Origin: Leeuwenhoekiella polynyae
GTDB lineage: Bacteria; Bacteroidota; Bacteroidia; Flavobacteriales; Flavobacteriaceae
DNA: 64,000 nucleotides
Assembly: GCF_004104075.1 (NCBI RefSeq)
Contig: NZ_QOVK01000014.1
Location: 1-64,000 of the forward strand
Reading direction: 5' to 3'
Positions 1 through 9,686 of this stretch are shown one piece after another. Both the position numbers and the translations under genes were made by a program. The notes under the pieces were generated by a model, which was not told where the DNA came from, did no database searches, and was given only the letters and a program-made list of their open reading frames with translations. How positions within the stretch are numbered: position 1 is the first letter of the stretch; each line of letters opens with the position of its first letter.

Positions 1-192
1 CAAAAATGGTCTGTACCGGCAGGAATATTGGCTACCCTTGTAGGTTGTGTTACAATATATGGTGCACTGTTCAGCACCGGATACTGGATCTATGGTTATT
101 ATACCAAGGCCGGCATCCTAACGCTACTCACGCTGATTGCAACTGTAGTTCTGGTGAAACTATGGCAGCGCATTAAAACGAGAGTTTTTTGA
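1..192 (+). CDS. Sodium/solute symporter (SSS family), C-terminal end
   Basis: The frame is open from the window edge and stops with TGA at 190-192, so only the last 63 residues are visible. They form two hydrophobic segments, one starting WSVPAGILATLVG and one around ILTLLTLIATVVLV, followed by a short basic cytoplasmic tail (KLWQRIKTRVF). This pattern and the wording of the first helix resemble the C-terminus of SSS-family sugar or sialic-acid transporters of Bacteroidota; that identification is from memory of the family. It lies directly upstream of a glycan-degradation operon, which fits a role in importing a released monosaccharide. A strong terminator separates the two. Confidence 0.55.
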   Translation, partial: QKWSVPAGILATLVGCVTIYGALFSTGYWIYGYYTKAGILTLLTLIATVVLVKLWQRIKTRVF

Positions 193-216
193 GTTTTTTT
201 AAATTGTTTCTGGTGA

Positions 217-246
217 AAAGGGTGCTTGTACAAGCACCCTTTTTGT
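217..246 (+). terminator. Rho-independent terminator after the symporter gene
   Basis: A perfect 20-nt palindrome (GGGTGCTTGT followed by ACAAGCACCC, 220-239) is flanked by AAAA on the left and TTTTT on the right. It can work in both directions, but the only gene ending here is the symporter on the plus strand. Confidence 0.85.
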
Positions 247-604
247 ATTTATTGACACCGCCAATAGGTTTCATACCCCGAGGCTTGTCGTGAAATTGAA
301 AATTTGTTTTTAACGTATGCCCCGTGAGCTTGCTCCGAGATAGTTTACTTTCAAGCTTTACAGAAACTAGAGTGTATTGAATATTTCAAGGCTTGACGAG
401 TTCCAAATCTCAAAATTAACCAGTCCATTATTTTATTGAAAAAATCTTAATATTCAGCGTTATTAAGCTACGCTCTGCGGTTATTCAGCGATTATTTTTC
501 AGATACCTTTAATGTTCTCTTAGTTTTAAAGAGCGTATTATCGTTATTCTGACAATTAGTATGAATTATTGATAATGCAGCTCAGCATAAACTACAAAAG
601 TCCT
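247..604. other. Intergenic region with a degenerate GC-richer repeat
   Basis: No gene is supported here. Two similar GC-richer patches stand out from the AT-rich background: ATACCCCGAGGCTTG near 273-287 and ATGCCCCGTGAGCTTGCTC near 317-335. The second contains a GAGC-TT-GCTC mini-hairpin (326-335). The region must also carry the promoter of the downstream glycosidase operon. I find only a one-mismatch -7 box (TACCTTTA, 504-511) and no convincing -33 element. Confidence 0.3.
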
Positions 605-3019
605 ATGTATTCTATTTATTTGAAAAAGTTGATTGCCACTGTTGCTGTGCTTGTTTCGGTGGCTCAACTTTTCGCTCAAGATAAAATTCCGGCGAATGCC
701 GTGTATAAAAACTCAAAACTTCCGCTAGAACAACGCGTTAATGATCTTATTGATCGCATGACTACGGAAGAAAAAGTAGGGCAGCTCTCTACCTTATTGG
801 GTTGGCCTATGTATACCAAAACTAAAAATGGTATAGAAGCTAGTGAAACGCTAAAAACCGCTATCGCTACTCAGAAAATTGGAGCCCTCTGGGGTACCTT
901 GCGCGCCGATCCTTGGACACAAAAAACTTTGCAAACCGGTCTTAATCCGATGCTTGCGGCGGAGGCTACTAATGCGATTCAGAAAATTGCGGTTGAAGAA
1001 AGTCGCCTGGGTATTCCCTTGTTTTTAGCCGAAGAAGCCATGCACGGCCATATGGCCATTGGTACAACCGAATTCCCTGCTGCCATCGCTCAGGCTAGTA
1101 CGTTTAACCCGCAACTCATCGAAAAAATGGGAAGCGTTATCGCAACCGAATTAAGAGCTCAGGGTGCGCATATTGGGTATGGTCCTATACTAGACCTGGC
1201 TCGTGAACCGCGCTGGTCCCGGGTTGAAGAGACCTTTGGGGAAGACCCGTATTTGATTTCAGAAATGGGATTGGGTCTTATAAAAGGTTTTCAGGGTAAT
1301 GGGATAAACAATCCAGAACAGGTTATTTCAACTTTAAAGCATTTTGCGGCCTACGGGGTTTCTGAAGGTGGTCATAATGGAGGGGCGGTTCATATTGGCC
1401 AACGCGAATTGATGCAGGACTATATGTACCCATTTAAAAAAGCGATTGATGCCGGAGCTTTTTCGGTGATGACGGCTTACAGTTCGGTAGATGGGATTCC
1501 AAGTACAGCAAATAAAAAATTGCTTACCGGTTTGCTTCGGGAGCAATGGGGTTTTACGGGTTTTGTGGTTTCGGACCTCGGGAGTATAGAGGGTATTAAA
1601 AATGATCATCACGCGGCAGCAACACTTGAAGCTGCTGCTGCCATAGCGATGAACGCCGGGGTTGATGTAGATCTTGGAGGTAATGGTTTTGACGATGCAT
1701 TATTGGCAGCGTTTAAAGCGGGTGACATCTCTGAAGCCCGACTTGACGAAGCAGTTAAAAAAGTCCTTCGGTTGAAGTTTGAAATGGGTCTTTTTGAAAA
1801 TCCATATGTAGATGAAGAGAAGCCTGCTAAAGTGGTTCGCAGCGAGCAGCACATCGCTGTGGCGAAAGAAGTAGCTCTTGAAGGTATTACCCTTCTTAAA
1901 AATGAGGGAGGTTTGCTTCCGCTCTCAAAGAACCTCAAAAAAATTGCGGTAATCGGTCCCAATGCCGATACGATGTATAACCAGCTGGGTGATTATACGG
2001 CACCGCAGAATCCCGAATACATCATTACGCCGCTTGAAGGCATACGGGCAAAATGGCCCAATGCGCAAATTACCTATGCAAAAGGAACCGCAATTCGCGA
2101 TACCACTCAAACCGATATTCCGGCAGCGGTTGTGGCCGCTCAGGAGGCTGAAGTTGCGATTGTCGTGCTGGGAGGCTCCAGTGCCCGGGACTTTAAAACC
2201 GAATATCTGGAGACCGGTGCCGCGACGGTTTCTACTAAAGATGACAACATTTTAAGCGATATGGAAAGCGGGGAAGGCTACGACCGCGCAACTCTTGACC
2301 TGATGGGCAAACAGCTCGAACTGCTTCAGGCTGTGGCCGCAACCGGTACCCCAACCGTGTTAGTGTTGATTACCGGCAGACCTTTATTAATCAACTGGCC
2401 TGCCAAACACATTCCTGCAATCCTAGACGCGTGGTATCCCGGTTCTCAGGGTGGACATGCGCTGGCAGACGTCTTAATTGGTGAGTATAATCCGGCGGGT
2501 CGTTTGCCCATCTCCATTCCGAGATCGGTAGGTCAAACGCCGGTTTATTACAACCACTGGTGGCCCAAATGCCGCGATTATGTAGAGGAGTCGGCAAGTC
2601 CGCTCTATGCTTTTGGTTACGGGTTGAGCTATACTACATTTGACTATTCAGATTTAAAAATTTCCCAAAGTGGAACTGATACAGACAAGCTTATAGAAGT
2701 TTCGGTAAGTGTAAAAAATACAGGAGCTCAGGCCGGGGACGAAGTGGTGCAGTTGTATCTGCGTGATGTTATAAGCAGTGTGGTCACTCCGGTAAAGCAA
2801 TTGCACGGTTTTAAACGGATTCATTTAGCCCAAGACGAAAGTAAAAAACTAACTTTTAAGATTAGGCCTGAAGATTTAGCACTGTATAATGCAGAAATGA
2901 AACAGGTGGCAGAAGCAGGAGAATTTGAAGTACAACTGGGGGCTTCCTCAAAAGATATAAGACTTACAGACAGCTTTGAATTGACTGAAGCTATTTTACT
3001 CACAACTCAAACAAAATAA
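605..3019 (+). CDS. GH3 family beta-glycosidase (beta-glucosidase/beta-xylosidase type), secreted
   Basis: About 804 residues, with the usual GH3 order: N-terminal TIM-barrel domain, alpha/beta sandwich, and C-terminal fibronectin-III-like domain ending in an ELPS-type beta-sandwich. The expected nucleophile is Asp324 in GFVVSDLGSIEG. Other signatures are KHFAAYG and the sandwich motif AVIGPNAD. The start at 605 was chosen because it yields a clean signal peptide (basic MYSIYLKK, hydrophobic core, cleavage after LFAQ). An ATG at 575 and a TTG at 569 are in-frame alternatives. The product should be periplasmic and remove non-reducing beta-linked glucose, xylose or a related sugar. It is the first gene of a seven-gene operon, with 3 nt to the next gene. 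The exact substrate cannot be read from sequence. Confidence 0.9.
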   Translation: MYSIYLKKLIATVAVLVSVAQLFAQDKIPANAVYKNSKLPLEQRVNDLIDRMTTEEKVGQLSTLLGWPMYTKTKNGIEASETLKTAIATQKIGALWGTLRADPWTQKTLQTGLNPMLAAEATNAIQKIAVEESRLGIPLFLAEEAMHGHMAIGTTEFPAAIAQASTFNPQLIEKMGSVIATELRAQGAHIGYGPILDLAREPRWSRVEETFGEDPYLISEMGLGLIKGFQGNGINNPEQVISTLKHFAAYGVSEGGHNGGAVHIGQRELMQDYMYPFKKAIDAGAFSVMTAYSSVDGIPSTANKKLLTGLLREQWGFTGFVVSDLGSIEGIKNDHHAAATLEAAAAIAMNAGVDVDLGGNGFDDALLAAFKAGDISEARLDEAVKKVLRLKFEMGLFENPYVDEEKPAKVVRSEQHIAVAKEVALEGITLLKNEGGLLPLSKNLKKIAVIGPNADTMYNQLGDYTAPQNPEYIITPLEGIRAKWPNAQITYAKGTAIRDTTQTDIPAAVVAAQEAEVAIVVLGGSSARDFKTEYLETGAATVSTKDDNILSDMESGEGYDRATLDLMGKQLELLQAVAATGTPTVLVLITGRPLLINWPAKHIPAILDAWYPGSQGGHALADVLIGEYNPAGRLPISIPRSVGQTPVYYNHWWPKCRDYVEESASPLYAFGYGLSYTTFDYSDLKISQSGTDTDKLIEVSVSVKNTGAQAGDEVVQLYLRDVISSVVTPVKQLHGFKRIHLAQDESKKLTFKIRPEDLALYNAEMKQVAEAGEFEVQLGASSKDIRLTDSFELTEAILLTTQTK

Positions 3020-3022
3020 ATT

Positions 3023-4474
3023 ATGCGATTCCTTTCATACCCTAAGTTTTTTTATGTTTTGGCTATGCTGCTGGTTTCCCTAACCTGCAGTACTAGTCTT
3101 TTAGCTCAAGGAGGTAATTTGCACGAGCAATCAAAGATTTATCAGGCACCTGCAGATAAACAAGTACAAGAAAAACTTGCAGTTTGGGGCGAGCAAAAAT
3201 TTGGCATGTTGATACATTGGGGTGTTTATGCGGTTCCCGGAATTATAGAATCCTGGCAGATTTGTTCTGAATCTTGGTTAGAGCGTCCCGAAGGCATCTC
3301 GTATAACGACTATAAAAAATGGTACTGGAATTTGAGTTCGGTCTTTAATCCTGTCAATTTTGACCCGGATCAGTGGGCAGATGCAGCAGAATCTGCAGGG
3401 ATGAAGTATGTGGTTTTTACCACCAAGCATCATGACGGCTTTAATATGTTTGACACCCAGCAAAGCGACTATAAAATCACCAACGGACCTTTTAAAAATC
3501 ATCCAAAAGCCAATGTGGCCAAACATGTATTTGAGTCATTTAGAAAGAAAGATTTTATGATCGGCGCTTACTATTCTAAACCAGACTGGCATTCGCAAGA
3601 TTTCTGGTGGGATAAATATGCTACTCCAGATCGCAATGTGAATTACGACATAAGAAAGTACCCAGAGAAATGGAAAAACTTTCAGGATTTCACGTTTAAT
3701 CAGATCAGTGAGTTGATGCACGATTATGGTGCTATTGATATTCTTTGGTTAGACGGTGGCTGGGTACGTCCACGTGAAACGGTAACCGATGAAGTGCGTG
3801 CGTGGGGAGCCCCTATTCCAGAGTTTAGTCAGGAAATAGATATGCCGCGTATCGCAAAAATGGCGCGTGAAGCCCAACCGGGAATCATCTTTGCAGACCG
3901 GACTGTTCACGGGCCCTATGAAAACTACCAGACTCCAGAGCGTTCAATCCCTGAAACTAAATTAGATCACCCTTGGGAAACCAACATGACATTGGGTAAC
4001 AATTGGGGGTATGTGCCTAATGATAACTTTAAAACTTCGGCTAAAGTGATTCATAGCCTGGTTGAAGTGGTTGCCAAAGGCGGAAATATGCTTTTAGGTG
4101 TTGGCCCGCAACCTGACGGTTTTATGCCACCTGACGCCTTACCTATTCTTGATGAAATAGGTGAGTGGTTAGACCTTAATTCTGAAGCTATTTATGGTAC
4201 ACATGCTATTGATAATTACCATAGCGAAGCGACTTATTTTACGTCTAATGATAAAAACACTTTTGCAATAACCTTACTAGAAGAAGATACTGATACTCCA
4301 AAAACTATTTTTTGGGAAGGAAACTTGCCCAAGAAAGGAAGCAGACTTAAAGAAGTGAGTAGCGGAAAAACGTTAAAATACAGGATCAGCGGAAATAAAG
4401 TTACCATAACTATTCCTGCTGCTATTCGTAAAGAAGCAAAAGCAGCTTTGGCATTTTCATACAAATCAGAATAA
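3023..4474 (+). CDS. GH29 alpha-L-fucosidase (subfamily A-like), secreted
   Basis: 483 residues with an N-terminal signal peptide ending near SLLAQ. The catalytic TIM barrel shows the GH29 hallmarks: GMLIHWGVYAVPG near residue 61, KYVVFTTKHHDGF (His136-His137), and the nucleophile Asp244 in ILWLDGGW. A small C-terminal beta-sandwich follows from about residue 390. The enzyme should release terminal alpha-L-fucose in the periplasm by a retaining mechanism. It is translated 3 nt after the GH3 gene and 8 nt before a second, quite different GH29. Assignment to subfamily A is an inference from the long GMLIHWG/ESW segment and the contrast with its neighbour. Confidence 0.92.
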   Translation: MRFLSYPKFFYVLAMLLVSLTCSTSLLAQGGNLHEQSKIYQAPADKQVQEKLAVWGEQKFGMLIHWGVYAVPGIIESWQICSESWLERPEGISYNDYKKWYWNLSSVFNPVNFDPDQWADAAESAGMKYVVFTTKHHDGFNMFDTQQSDYKITNGPFKNHPKANVAKHVFESFRKKDFMIGAYYSKPDWHSQDFWWDKYATPDRNVNYDIRKYPEKWKNFQDFTFNQISELMHDYGAIDILWLDGGWVRPRETVTDEVRAWGAPIPEFSQEIDMPRIAKMAREAQPGIIFADRTVHGPYENYQTPERSIPETKLDHPWETNMTLGNNWGYVPNDNFKTSAKVIHSLVEVVAKGGNMLLGVGPQPDGFMPPDALPILDEIGEWLDLNSEAIYGTHAIDNYHSEATYFTSNDKNTFAITLLEEDTDTPKTIFWEGNLPKKGSRLKEVSSGKTLKYRISGNKVTITIPAAIRKEAKAALAFSYKSE

Positions 4475-4482
4475 AAGTAATT

Positions 4483-5934
4483 ATGAATAAATTCTATACA
4501 GGCTTTTCGGTAATATTTGCATTGGTACTTACGAGTTGTGATTCTTCAAACAGTGAAGCACCAGAACCTTATGGTCCTATACCGTCAGAAGAACAACTCG
4601 CGTGGTATGATATGGAAATGAATGCATTTATTCATTTTACCATAAACACATTTACCGATAAAGAATGGGGGTATGGTGATGAGTCACCAGAGCTTTTTAA
4701 TCCCACAAACCTTGATACCGACCAGTGGATGTCAACCCTAAAAGATGCCGGTTTTAGCGGGGCGATTTTGACTGCAAAACACCACGATGGTTTTGCGCTT
4801 TGGCCTTCAGAATATACCGATCACGATATTGCTGCGAGTCCGTATAAAGACGGAAAAGGAGATCTGGTTAAAGAAGTTTCTCAATCGGCTAAAAAATATG
4901 GACTTGAATTTGGCGTATATCTTTCTCCCTGGGATCGCAATCGTGCGGACTATGGCGAGCCCTCGTATGTAGATTATTACCGAGATCAGGTTACCGAATT
5001 ATTTACGGGCTATGGGCCGATTTTTGAAATGTGGTTTGACGGCGCTAATGGCGGTGACGGCTATTACGGCGGGGCTAACGAAGAACGAAAAATAGACCGG
5101 GAAACCTATTACAACTGGCCCAAGACGATAGCTATGGCCAAAGAAATTCAGCCCCAGGTTTTGTTTTTTAGTGATGCAGGCCCCGATTTACGATGGGTAG
5201 GCAATGAGCGTGGAATAGGCGGGGAGACCCACTGGAATACCATTAGCACCGATACGCTGTATGCCGGTAAGTCTGACATTGGTGACATCCTGCAAAACGG
5301 TTCGCCAGATGGTAAAAACTGGGTTCCTGCAGAAGTGAATACTTCCATTCGCCCGGGATGGTTTTATCACGCTTCAGAAGATTCGCTGGTACGTACGCCA
5401 GAAAATTTATTTGAATTGTATTTAACTTCAGTAGGTCGTGGTTCAACCTTGCTGCTCAATATTCCGCCAGATCGTCGCGGCTTGTTTCATGAGAATGATG
5501 TGGCTGCCCTGCAAGGCTTTCGTAAGATATTAGACAGTGTTTTTGCAACAAATCTTGCAGAAAAAGCAACAGCCACTGCAAGAAGTTATCGGGGTAAGAT
5601 GGAGACTTTTGATGCCGCGAAAGTGTTAGACGGCGATGCAGAGACCTACTGGGCTACTGACGATGGCGTTACTACCGGAAGCATTGAACTGACTTGGGAA
5701 GCGCCCCAAAAATTGAATTATCTGGTACTTCAGGAATACATAAAATTGGGTCAGCGGATTGCCGCATTTACGGTTTCGGTTTGGGAAGATGGAAAATGGA
5801 AAGAAGTGCAAAGTCAAACAACAATCGGTCATAAAAGAATTTTAAAATTAAACGGTGTTGAAACCTCAAAATTGAAAGTAGACATTACTGAGTCACTGGC
5901 TTGCCCACTAATTTCTACTATAGAAGTTTATTAA
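4483..5934 (+). CDS. GH29 alpha-1,3/1,4-fucosidase-like lipoprotein (subfamily B-like)
   Basis: 483 residues. A lipoprotein signal ends in LVLTSC with Cys19, so it should be anchored to the outer membrane. The barrel carries MNAFIHFTINTFTDKEWG, AILTAKHHDGFALWPS and the nucleophile Asp186 in FEMWFDGANGG, the pattern of GH29-B enzymes that act on alpha-1,3/1,4-fucose of Lewis-type motifs. The last 120 residues (GDAETYWATDDG, then a beta-rich tail) resemble an F5/8 type C or CBM32-like sugar-binding domain. Its sequence differs strongly from the preceding GH29, so the pair is not a recent duplication. Together they would cover different fucose linkages. Specificity is inferred from family membership only. 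Confidence 0.9.
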   Translation: MNKFYTGFSVIFALVLTSCDSSNSEAPEPYGPIPSEEQLAWYDMEMNAFIHFTINTFTDKEWGYGDESPELFNPTNLDTDQWMSTLKDAGFSGAILTAKHHDGFALWPSEYTDHDIAASPYKDGKGDLVKEVSQSAKKYGLEFGVYLSPWDRNRADYGEPSYVDYYRDQVTELFTGYGPIFEMWFDGANGGDGYYGGANEERKIDRETYYNWPKTIAMAKEIQPQVLFFSDAGPDLRWVGNERGIGGETHWNTISTDTLYAGKSDIGDILQNGSPDGKNWVPAEVNTSIRPGWFYHASEDSLVRTPENLFELYLTSVGRGSTLLLNIPPDRRGLFHENDVAALQGFRKILDSVFATNLAEKATATARSYRGKMETFDAAKVLDGDAETYWATDDGVTTGSIELTWEAPQKLNYLVLQEYIKLGQRIAAFTVSVWEDGKWKEVQSQTTIGHKRILKLNGVETSKLKVDITESLACPLISTIEVY

Positions 5935-5945
5935 AATCCAATCTT

Positions 5946-7796
5946 ATGTTTAAAAAGGGAATCGTATTCATAATAATCCTGTTTTTTTTTAATGGTTTAA
6001 TTGCACAAACTGACGCTGCTTTTAAAATAGAAAATGGCTCTTTTGTTTATAAAGGGAAGCCGATCCCTATCTATTCTGGAGAGATGCATTATGAGCGTAT
6101 TCCTAAAGCATACTGGCGACATCGCATACAGATGATGAAGGCTATGGGACTCAATACCATTGCTACTTATGTATTTTGGAATTACCACAATACGGCTCCC
6201 GGCATCTGGGATTTTAAAACCGGAAATAAAAACATTACTGAGTTTATTAAAATGGCGCAGGAAGAAGGCATGTTTGTCATCTTGCGTCCGGGTCCTTACG
6301 CGTGTGGGGAGTGGGAATTTGGTGGTTATCCATGGTTTCTTCAGAATATTGAAGGGCTGAAAATACGTGAAAATAATGAAGCCTTTCTGGAAGCTTGCCG
6401 GGAGTACATCAACAGATTGGCAGAAGAAGTAGTTCCGCTTCATGTTAATAATGGAGGGAATATCATTATGACGCAGGTGGAGAACGAATTTGGATCTTAT
6501 GTAGCCCAGCGTGAAGATATTCCTGCAGAAGAACATAAAGCCTATAAAAATAAGATTTATAAAATGCTGAAAGAAGCCGGGTTTCAGGCTCCTTTTTTTA
6601 CGTCAGACGGTACGTGGCTTTTTGAAGGTGGTAGTCTTGAGGGGGTTTTGCCCACAGCAAATGGGGAGGGCAATGTCGCCAATCTCAAAAAAGCCGTTGA
6701 TGCCTACCACAACAACGAAGGCCCCTATATGGTGGCTGAGTTTTATCCCGGTTGGTTAGATCACTGGGCAGAACCCTTTGTGAAAATCAGTGCTGCAGAC
6801 ATTGCAAAGCAAACCGAAGTATACCTTGAAAAGGGTATAAACTTCAACTTGTATATGGCACACGGAGGAACCAATTTTGGATTTACATCAGGAGCCAATT
6901 ATAACGAGGAGCACGACATTCAGCCAGATATTACCAGCTACGATTATGATGCGCCAATTTCTGAAGCAGGTTGGGTAACGCCTAAATACGATTCTATAAG
7001 AGCTTTGATGCAACACTATGTTCCTTACGATATTCCCGAGGTGCCCGAGCAAATTCCTGTTATTGAAATCTCTAATATCAGCTTGTCTAAAAAAACTGAT
7101 GCCTTATCCTACATCAAAAAACAAAACCCGGTAACTAGTGATAGCCCGCTTACTTTTGAAGAATTGGAGCAAGGCTATGGATATGTTTTGTATAAAAAAC
7201 GTTTTACGCAACCCATCAACGGAACATTAAAAGTTCCGGGTTTGCGGGATTTTGCAACGGTTTATGTAAACGGAAAAAAAGCAGGGGTACTCAACCGGGT
7301 TTTCAACACGTATGAGATGCCTATCAAAATTCCATTCAATGGAAGTCTGGAAATTTTGGTAGAAAATATGGGGCGTATCAATTACGGTTCAGAAATCGTA
7401 AACAACCTCAAAGGAATCATCAAACCTGTTACGATCAACGATTATGAAATTACCGGTGGTTGGGAGATGTACAAAGCTCCATTTGTAGAAGTACCTCAGG
7501 ATCTCAAATCTGAAACGATAAAGACCGGTAGACCAGTTATCTATTCCGGTAATTTTGAGTTGGATAATTTGGGCGATACATTTCTTGATGTGAGTGATTT
7601 AGGTAAAGGAATCGTTTTTGTCAACGGTCACAATCTGGGACGATATTGGCAAGTGGGACCACAGCAAACGTTGTATGTGCCGGGATGCTGGCTTAAAGAA
7701 AACAATAAAATAGTTGTATTTGAACAACTTAACGAGAAGCAGGTCACGGAGCTCTCTGGGGTTAAAAAACCTGTTCTTGAAGATTTAAAACTATAA
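5946..7796 (+). CDS. GH35 beta-galactosidase, secreted
   Basis: 616 residues from the ATG at 5946. The upstream TTG at 5901 overlaps the previous gene and adds residues before the signal peptide, so I reject it. The signal peptide is basic MFKK, then a hydrophobic run, ending NGLIAQ. The GH35 barrel shows YSGEMHYERIP, LRPGPYACGEWEFGG, the acid/base Glu181 in TQVENEFGSY and the nucleophile Glu265 in MVAEFYPGW. C-terminal beta-sandwich domains end in GHNLGRYWQVGPQQTLYVP, typical of the family. The enzyme should remove terminal beta-galactose once fucose is gone, which matches its place in the operon. Gaps are 11 nt upstream and 3 nt downstream. Confidence 0.93.
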   Translation: MFKKGIVFIIILFFFNGLIAQTDAAFKIENGSFVYKGKPIPIYSGEMHYERIPKAYWRHRIQMMKAMGLNTIATYVFWNYHNTAPGIWDFKTGNKNITEFIKMAQEEGMFVILRPGPYACGEWEFGGYPWFLQNIEGLKIRENNEAFLEACREYINRLAEEVVPLHVNNGGNIIMTQVENEFGSYVAQREDIPAEEHKAYKNKIYKMLKEAGFQAPFFTSDGTWLFEGGSLEGVLPTANGEGNVANLKKAVDAYHNNEGPYMVAEFYPGWLDHWAEPFVKISAADIAKQTEVYLEKGINFNLYMAHGGTNFGFTSGANYNEEHDIQPDITSYDYDAPISEAGWVTPKYDSIRALMQHYVPYDIPEVPEQIPVIEISNISLSKKTDALSYIKKQNPVTSDSPLTFEELEQGYGYVLYKKRFTQPINGTLKVPGLRDFATVYVNGKKAGVLNRVFNTYEMPIKIPFNGSLEILVENMGRINYGSEIVNNLKGIIKPVTINDYEITGGWEMYKAPFVEVPQDLKSETIKTGRPVIYSGNFELDNLGDTFLDVSDLGKGIVFVNGHNLGRYWQVGPQQTLYVPGCWLKENNKIVVFEQLNEKQVTELSGVKKPVLEDLKL

Positions 7797-7799
7797 CAT

Positions 7800-9677
7800 A
7801 TGAAACATTCGGTTATTTTAAGATTAAGCCTGGTGCTTGTTTTGTTTTCTCTTTGCGGAAAACTTAGCGCTCAAAAAGGAGAACTTTCGGTAATTCCCAT
7901 TCCTACGGAATATGAACTGGGAGAAGGGGAGTTTGTGATCGATCAATATACCGTGTTGTATGCAAATCCCACGCAAGTTGAAGTCACAGATATTGCCGAA
8001 GGTTTTCAGCGGCAACTGCGAACGGTAACTGGGATGCTGCTTCCGGTAATGCCATTGGCTGAATTTGAGGATCAGCAGAATGCCGTAGTTTTTCACCTTA
8101 TGCCTGATGCCGAATTGGGCGCAGAAGGCTATCAACTTGAGGTCACTCCAGATCATATTTTAATCCATGCAAATAAGCCTGCCGGACTCTTTTACGCGGT
8201 GCAGACCCTGTACCAGTTGCTTCCGCCGGAAGTGGTAGAAAACGAGGTGGTTCGGGCTGTTGATTGGAGCGTTCCTGCGGTCAGTATTACTGATATTCCT
8301 GCGTATAAATGGCGTGGGTTGCATTTAGACGCCGGCAGGCATATCAGCTCCATTGATTTCATAAAAAAATATTTGGATCAGATGGCAGCGCATAAGCTGA
8401 ATACTTTTCACTGGCATCTTACCGAAGATCAGGGCTGGCGCTTGCAGATTAAAAAATATCCACTGCTTACCGAAGTGGGTGCTTATCGTGATTCTACCTT
8501 AGTGGGGCATTACGGAACCAGCAAATACGATGGTAAACGCTATGGCGGATATTATACTCAGGAGGAGGCCCGGGAAATCGTTGATTATGCTAAAGATCGC
8601 TACATCACAGTTATACCGGAGATTGAAATGCCCGGGCATTCTACGGCTGCCGTAGCAGCTTACCCAGAGCTGGGTAATACCGATAATGAAGTTAGGCCTG
8701 CAACGACCTGGGGTGTATTTCCTGATATTTTTAATGTAGAAGAAAGCACTTTTGATTTTCTGGAGGATGTTTTGGTTGAAGTACTTGATATTTTTCCTTC
8801 TAAATACATTCACATTGGGGGCGATGAAGCACCAAAAGATCAATGGGAAGCCTCTGAGCGTATTCAGTTTAAAATAGATTCTCTGGGACTGAAAGACGAG
8901 CACGAGTTGCAGAGTTATTTCATAACCCATATTGAGAAATTCCTGAATTCAAAAGGCCGTCAAATCATTGGTTGGGACGAAATTTTAGAAGGCGGTCTGG
9001 CTCCTAACGCAGCGGTAATGTCCTGGCGCGGGGAAGAAGGCGGAATTGCAGCCGCAAAAGATGCGCATTATGTAGTGATGTCACCGGGTTCGCATCTGTA
9101 TTTTGATCACGGGCAGGGAGACCCGGATCAGGAACCTCTAAATATTGGAGGATATCTTCCTTTAGAGAAAGTGTATTCGTATAAACCTACACCCGATACA
9201 TTATCTGCTGACGAAGCTAAGTACATTATGGGCGCACAAGCCAATGTGTGGACCGAGTATTTGCCTACTTCAGACAGCAGGGAGTATATGGTCTTTCCAC
9301 GTATTAGTGCTTTGGCTGAAGTGGTTTGGAGCGGGGAAGATCATAAAGACTGGGAAAGTTTTCAAAAGCGTATTCCTCAACAATTAAAACGCTATGAGCT
9401 GCAGGATATCCATTTTGCAAACACAATTTATAATGTGGAAATCCGTGCGAAATATGATGAAAAAGTTAAAGATTTTGAGGTTGTATTACATCCGCAGTGG
9501 GAGGGAACCGTACGCTATACGCTTGATGGGAGCACGCCAACAGTAGCTTCACCGGTTTACGAAAAACCACTAAAGCTTAAGGCCGGCACCAATGTGAAGG
9601 CTGGTCTTTTTGATGGCTCTGAATTAAAAGGCAGTATTACTTCGGAAACTTTAGTTATTCCGAAATCTAAAAATTAA
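7800..9677 (+). CDS. GH20 beta-N-acetylhexosaminidase, secreted
   Basis: 625 residues. Signal peptide ending LSAQ; GH20b-type alpha/beta domain to about residue 165; TIM-barrel catalytic domain with KWRGLHLDAGRH, HWHLTEDQGWR and the catalytic pair Asp342-Glu343 in YIHIGGDEAPK, the residues used in substrate-assisted catalysis. The C-terminal 80 residues contain RYTLDGSTPT, the chitobiase/hexosaminidase C-terminal type. It should release terminal GlcNAc or GalNAc. In this operon it would act after GH29 and GH35 have exposed the HexNAc. A second, unrelated-looking GH20 lipoprotein occurs at 57714-59324. Confidence 0.93.
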   Translation: MKHSVILRLSLVLVLFSLCGKLSAQKGELSVIPIPTEYELGEGEFVIDQYTVLYANPTQVEVTDIAEGFQRQLRTVTGMLLPVMPLAEFEDQQNAVVFHLMPDAELGAEGYQLEVTPDHILIHANKPAGLFYAVQTLYQLLPPEVVENEVVRAVDWSVPAVSITDIPAYKWRGLHLDAGRHISSIDFIKKYLDQMAAHKLNTFHWHLTEDQGWRLQIKKYPLLTEVGAYRDSTLVGHYGTSKYDGKRYGGYYTQEEAREIVDYAKDRYITVIPEIEMPGHSTAAVAAYPELGNTDNEVRPATTWGVFPDIFNVEESTFDFLEDVLVEVLDIFPSKYIHIGGDEAPKDQWEASERIQFKIDSLGLKDEHELQSYFITHIEKFLNSKGRQIIGWDEILEGGLAPNAAVMSWRGEEGGIAAAKDAHYVVMSPGSHLYFDHGQGDPDQEPLNIGGYLPLEKVYSYKPTPDTLSADEAKYIMGAQANVWTEYLPTSDSREYMVFPRISALAEVVWSGEDHKDWESFQKRIPQQLKRYELQDIHFANTIYNVEIRAKYDEKVKDFEVVLHPQWEGTVRYTLDGSTPTVASPVYEKPLKLKAGTNVKAGLFDGSELKGSITSETLVIPKSKN

Positions 9678-9686
9678 TATTCACTT

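Noticed and set aside
4483-5934. Tandem duplication of the GH29 gene at 3023-4474
   Set aside because: The two proteins share only family motifs; nucleophile contexts (WLDGGW versus WFDGANGG), signal type and C-terminal domains differ, so they are separate subfamilies rather than a recent copy.
5997-6536. Long open frame (179 codons) on the minus strand inside the GH35 gene
   Set aside because: It lies fully opposite a gene with intact catalytic motifs, its translation has no domain-like pattern, and it has no promoter or signal of its own.
8499-8930. 143-codon open frame opposite the GH20 gene
   Set aside because: Antisense shadow of the catalytic barrel; composition is typical of complementary-strand translation.
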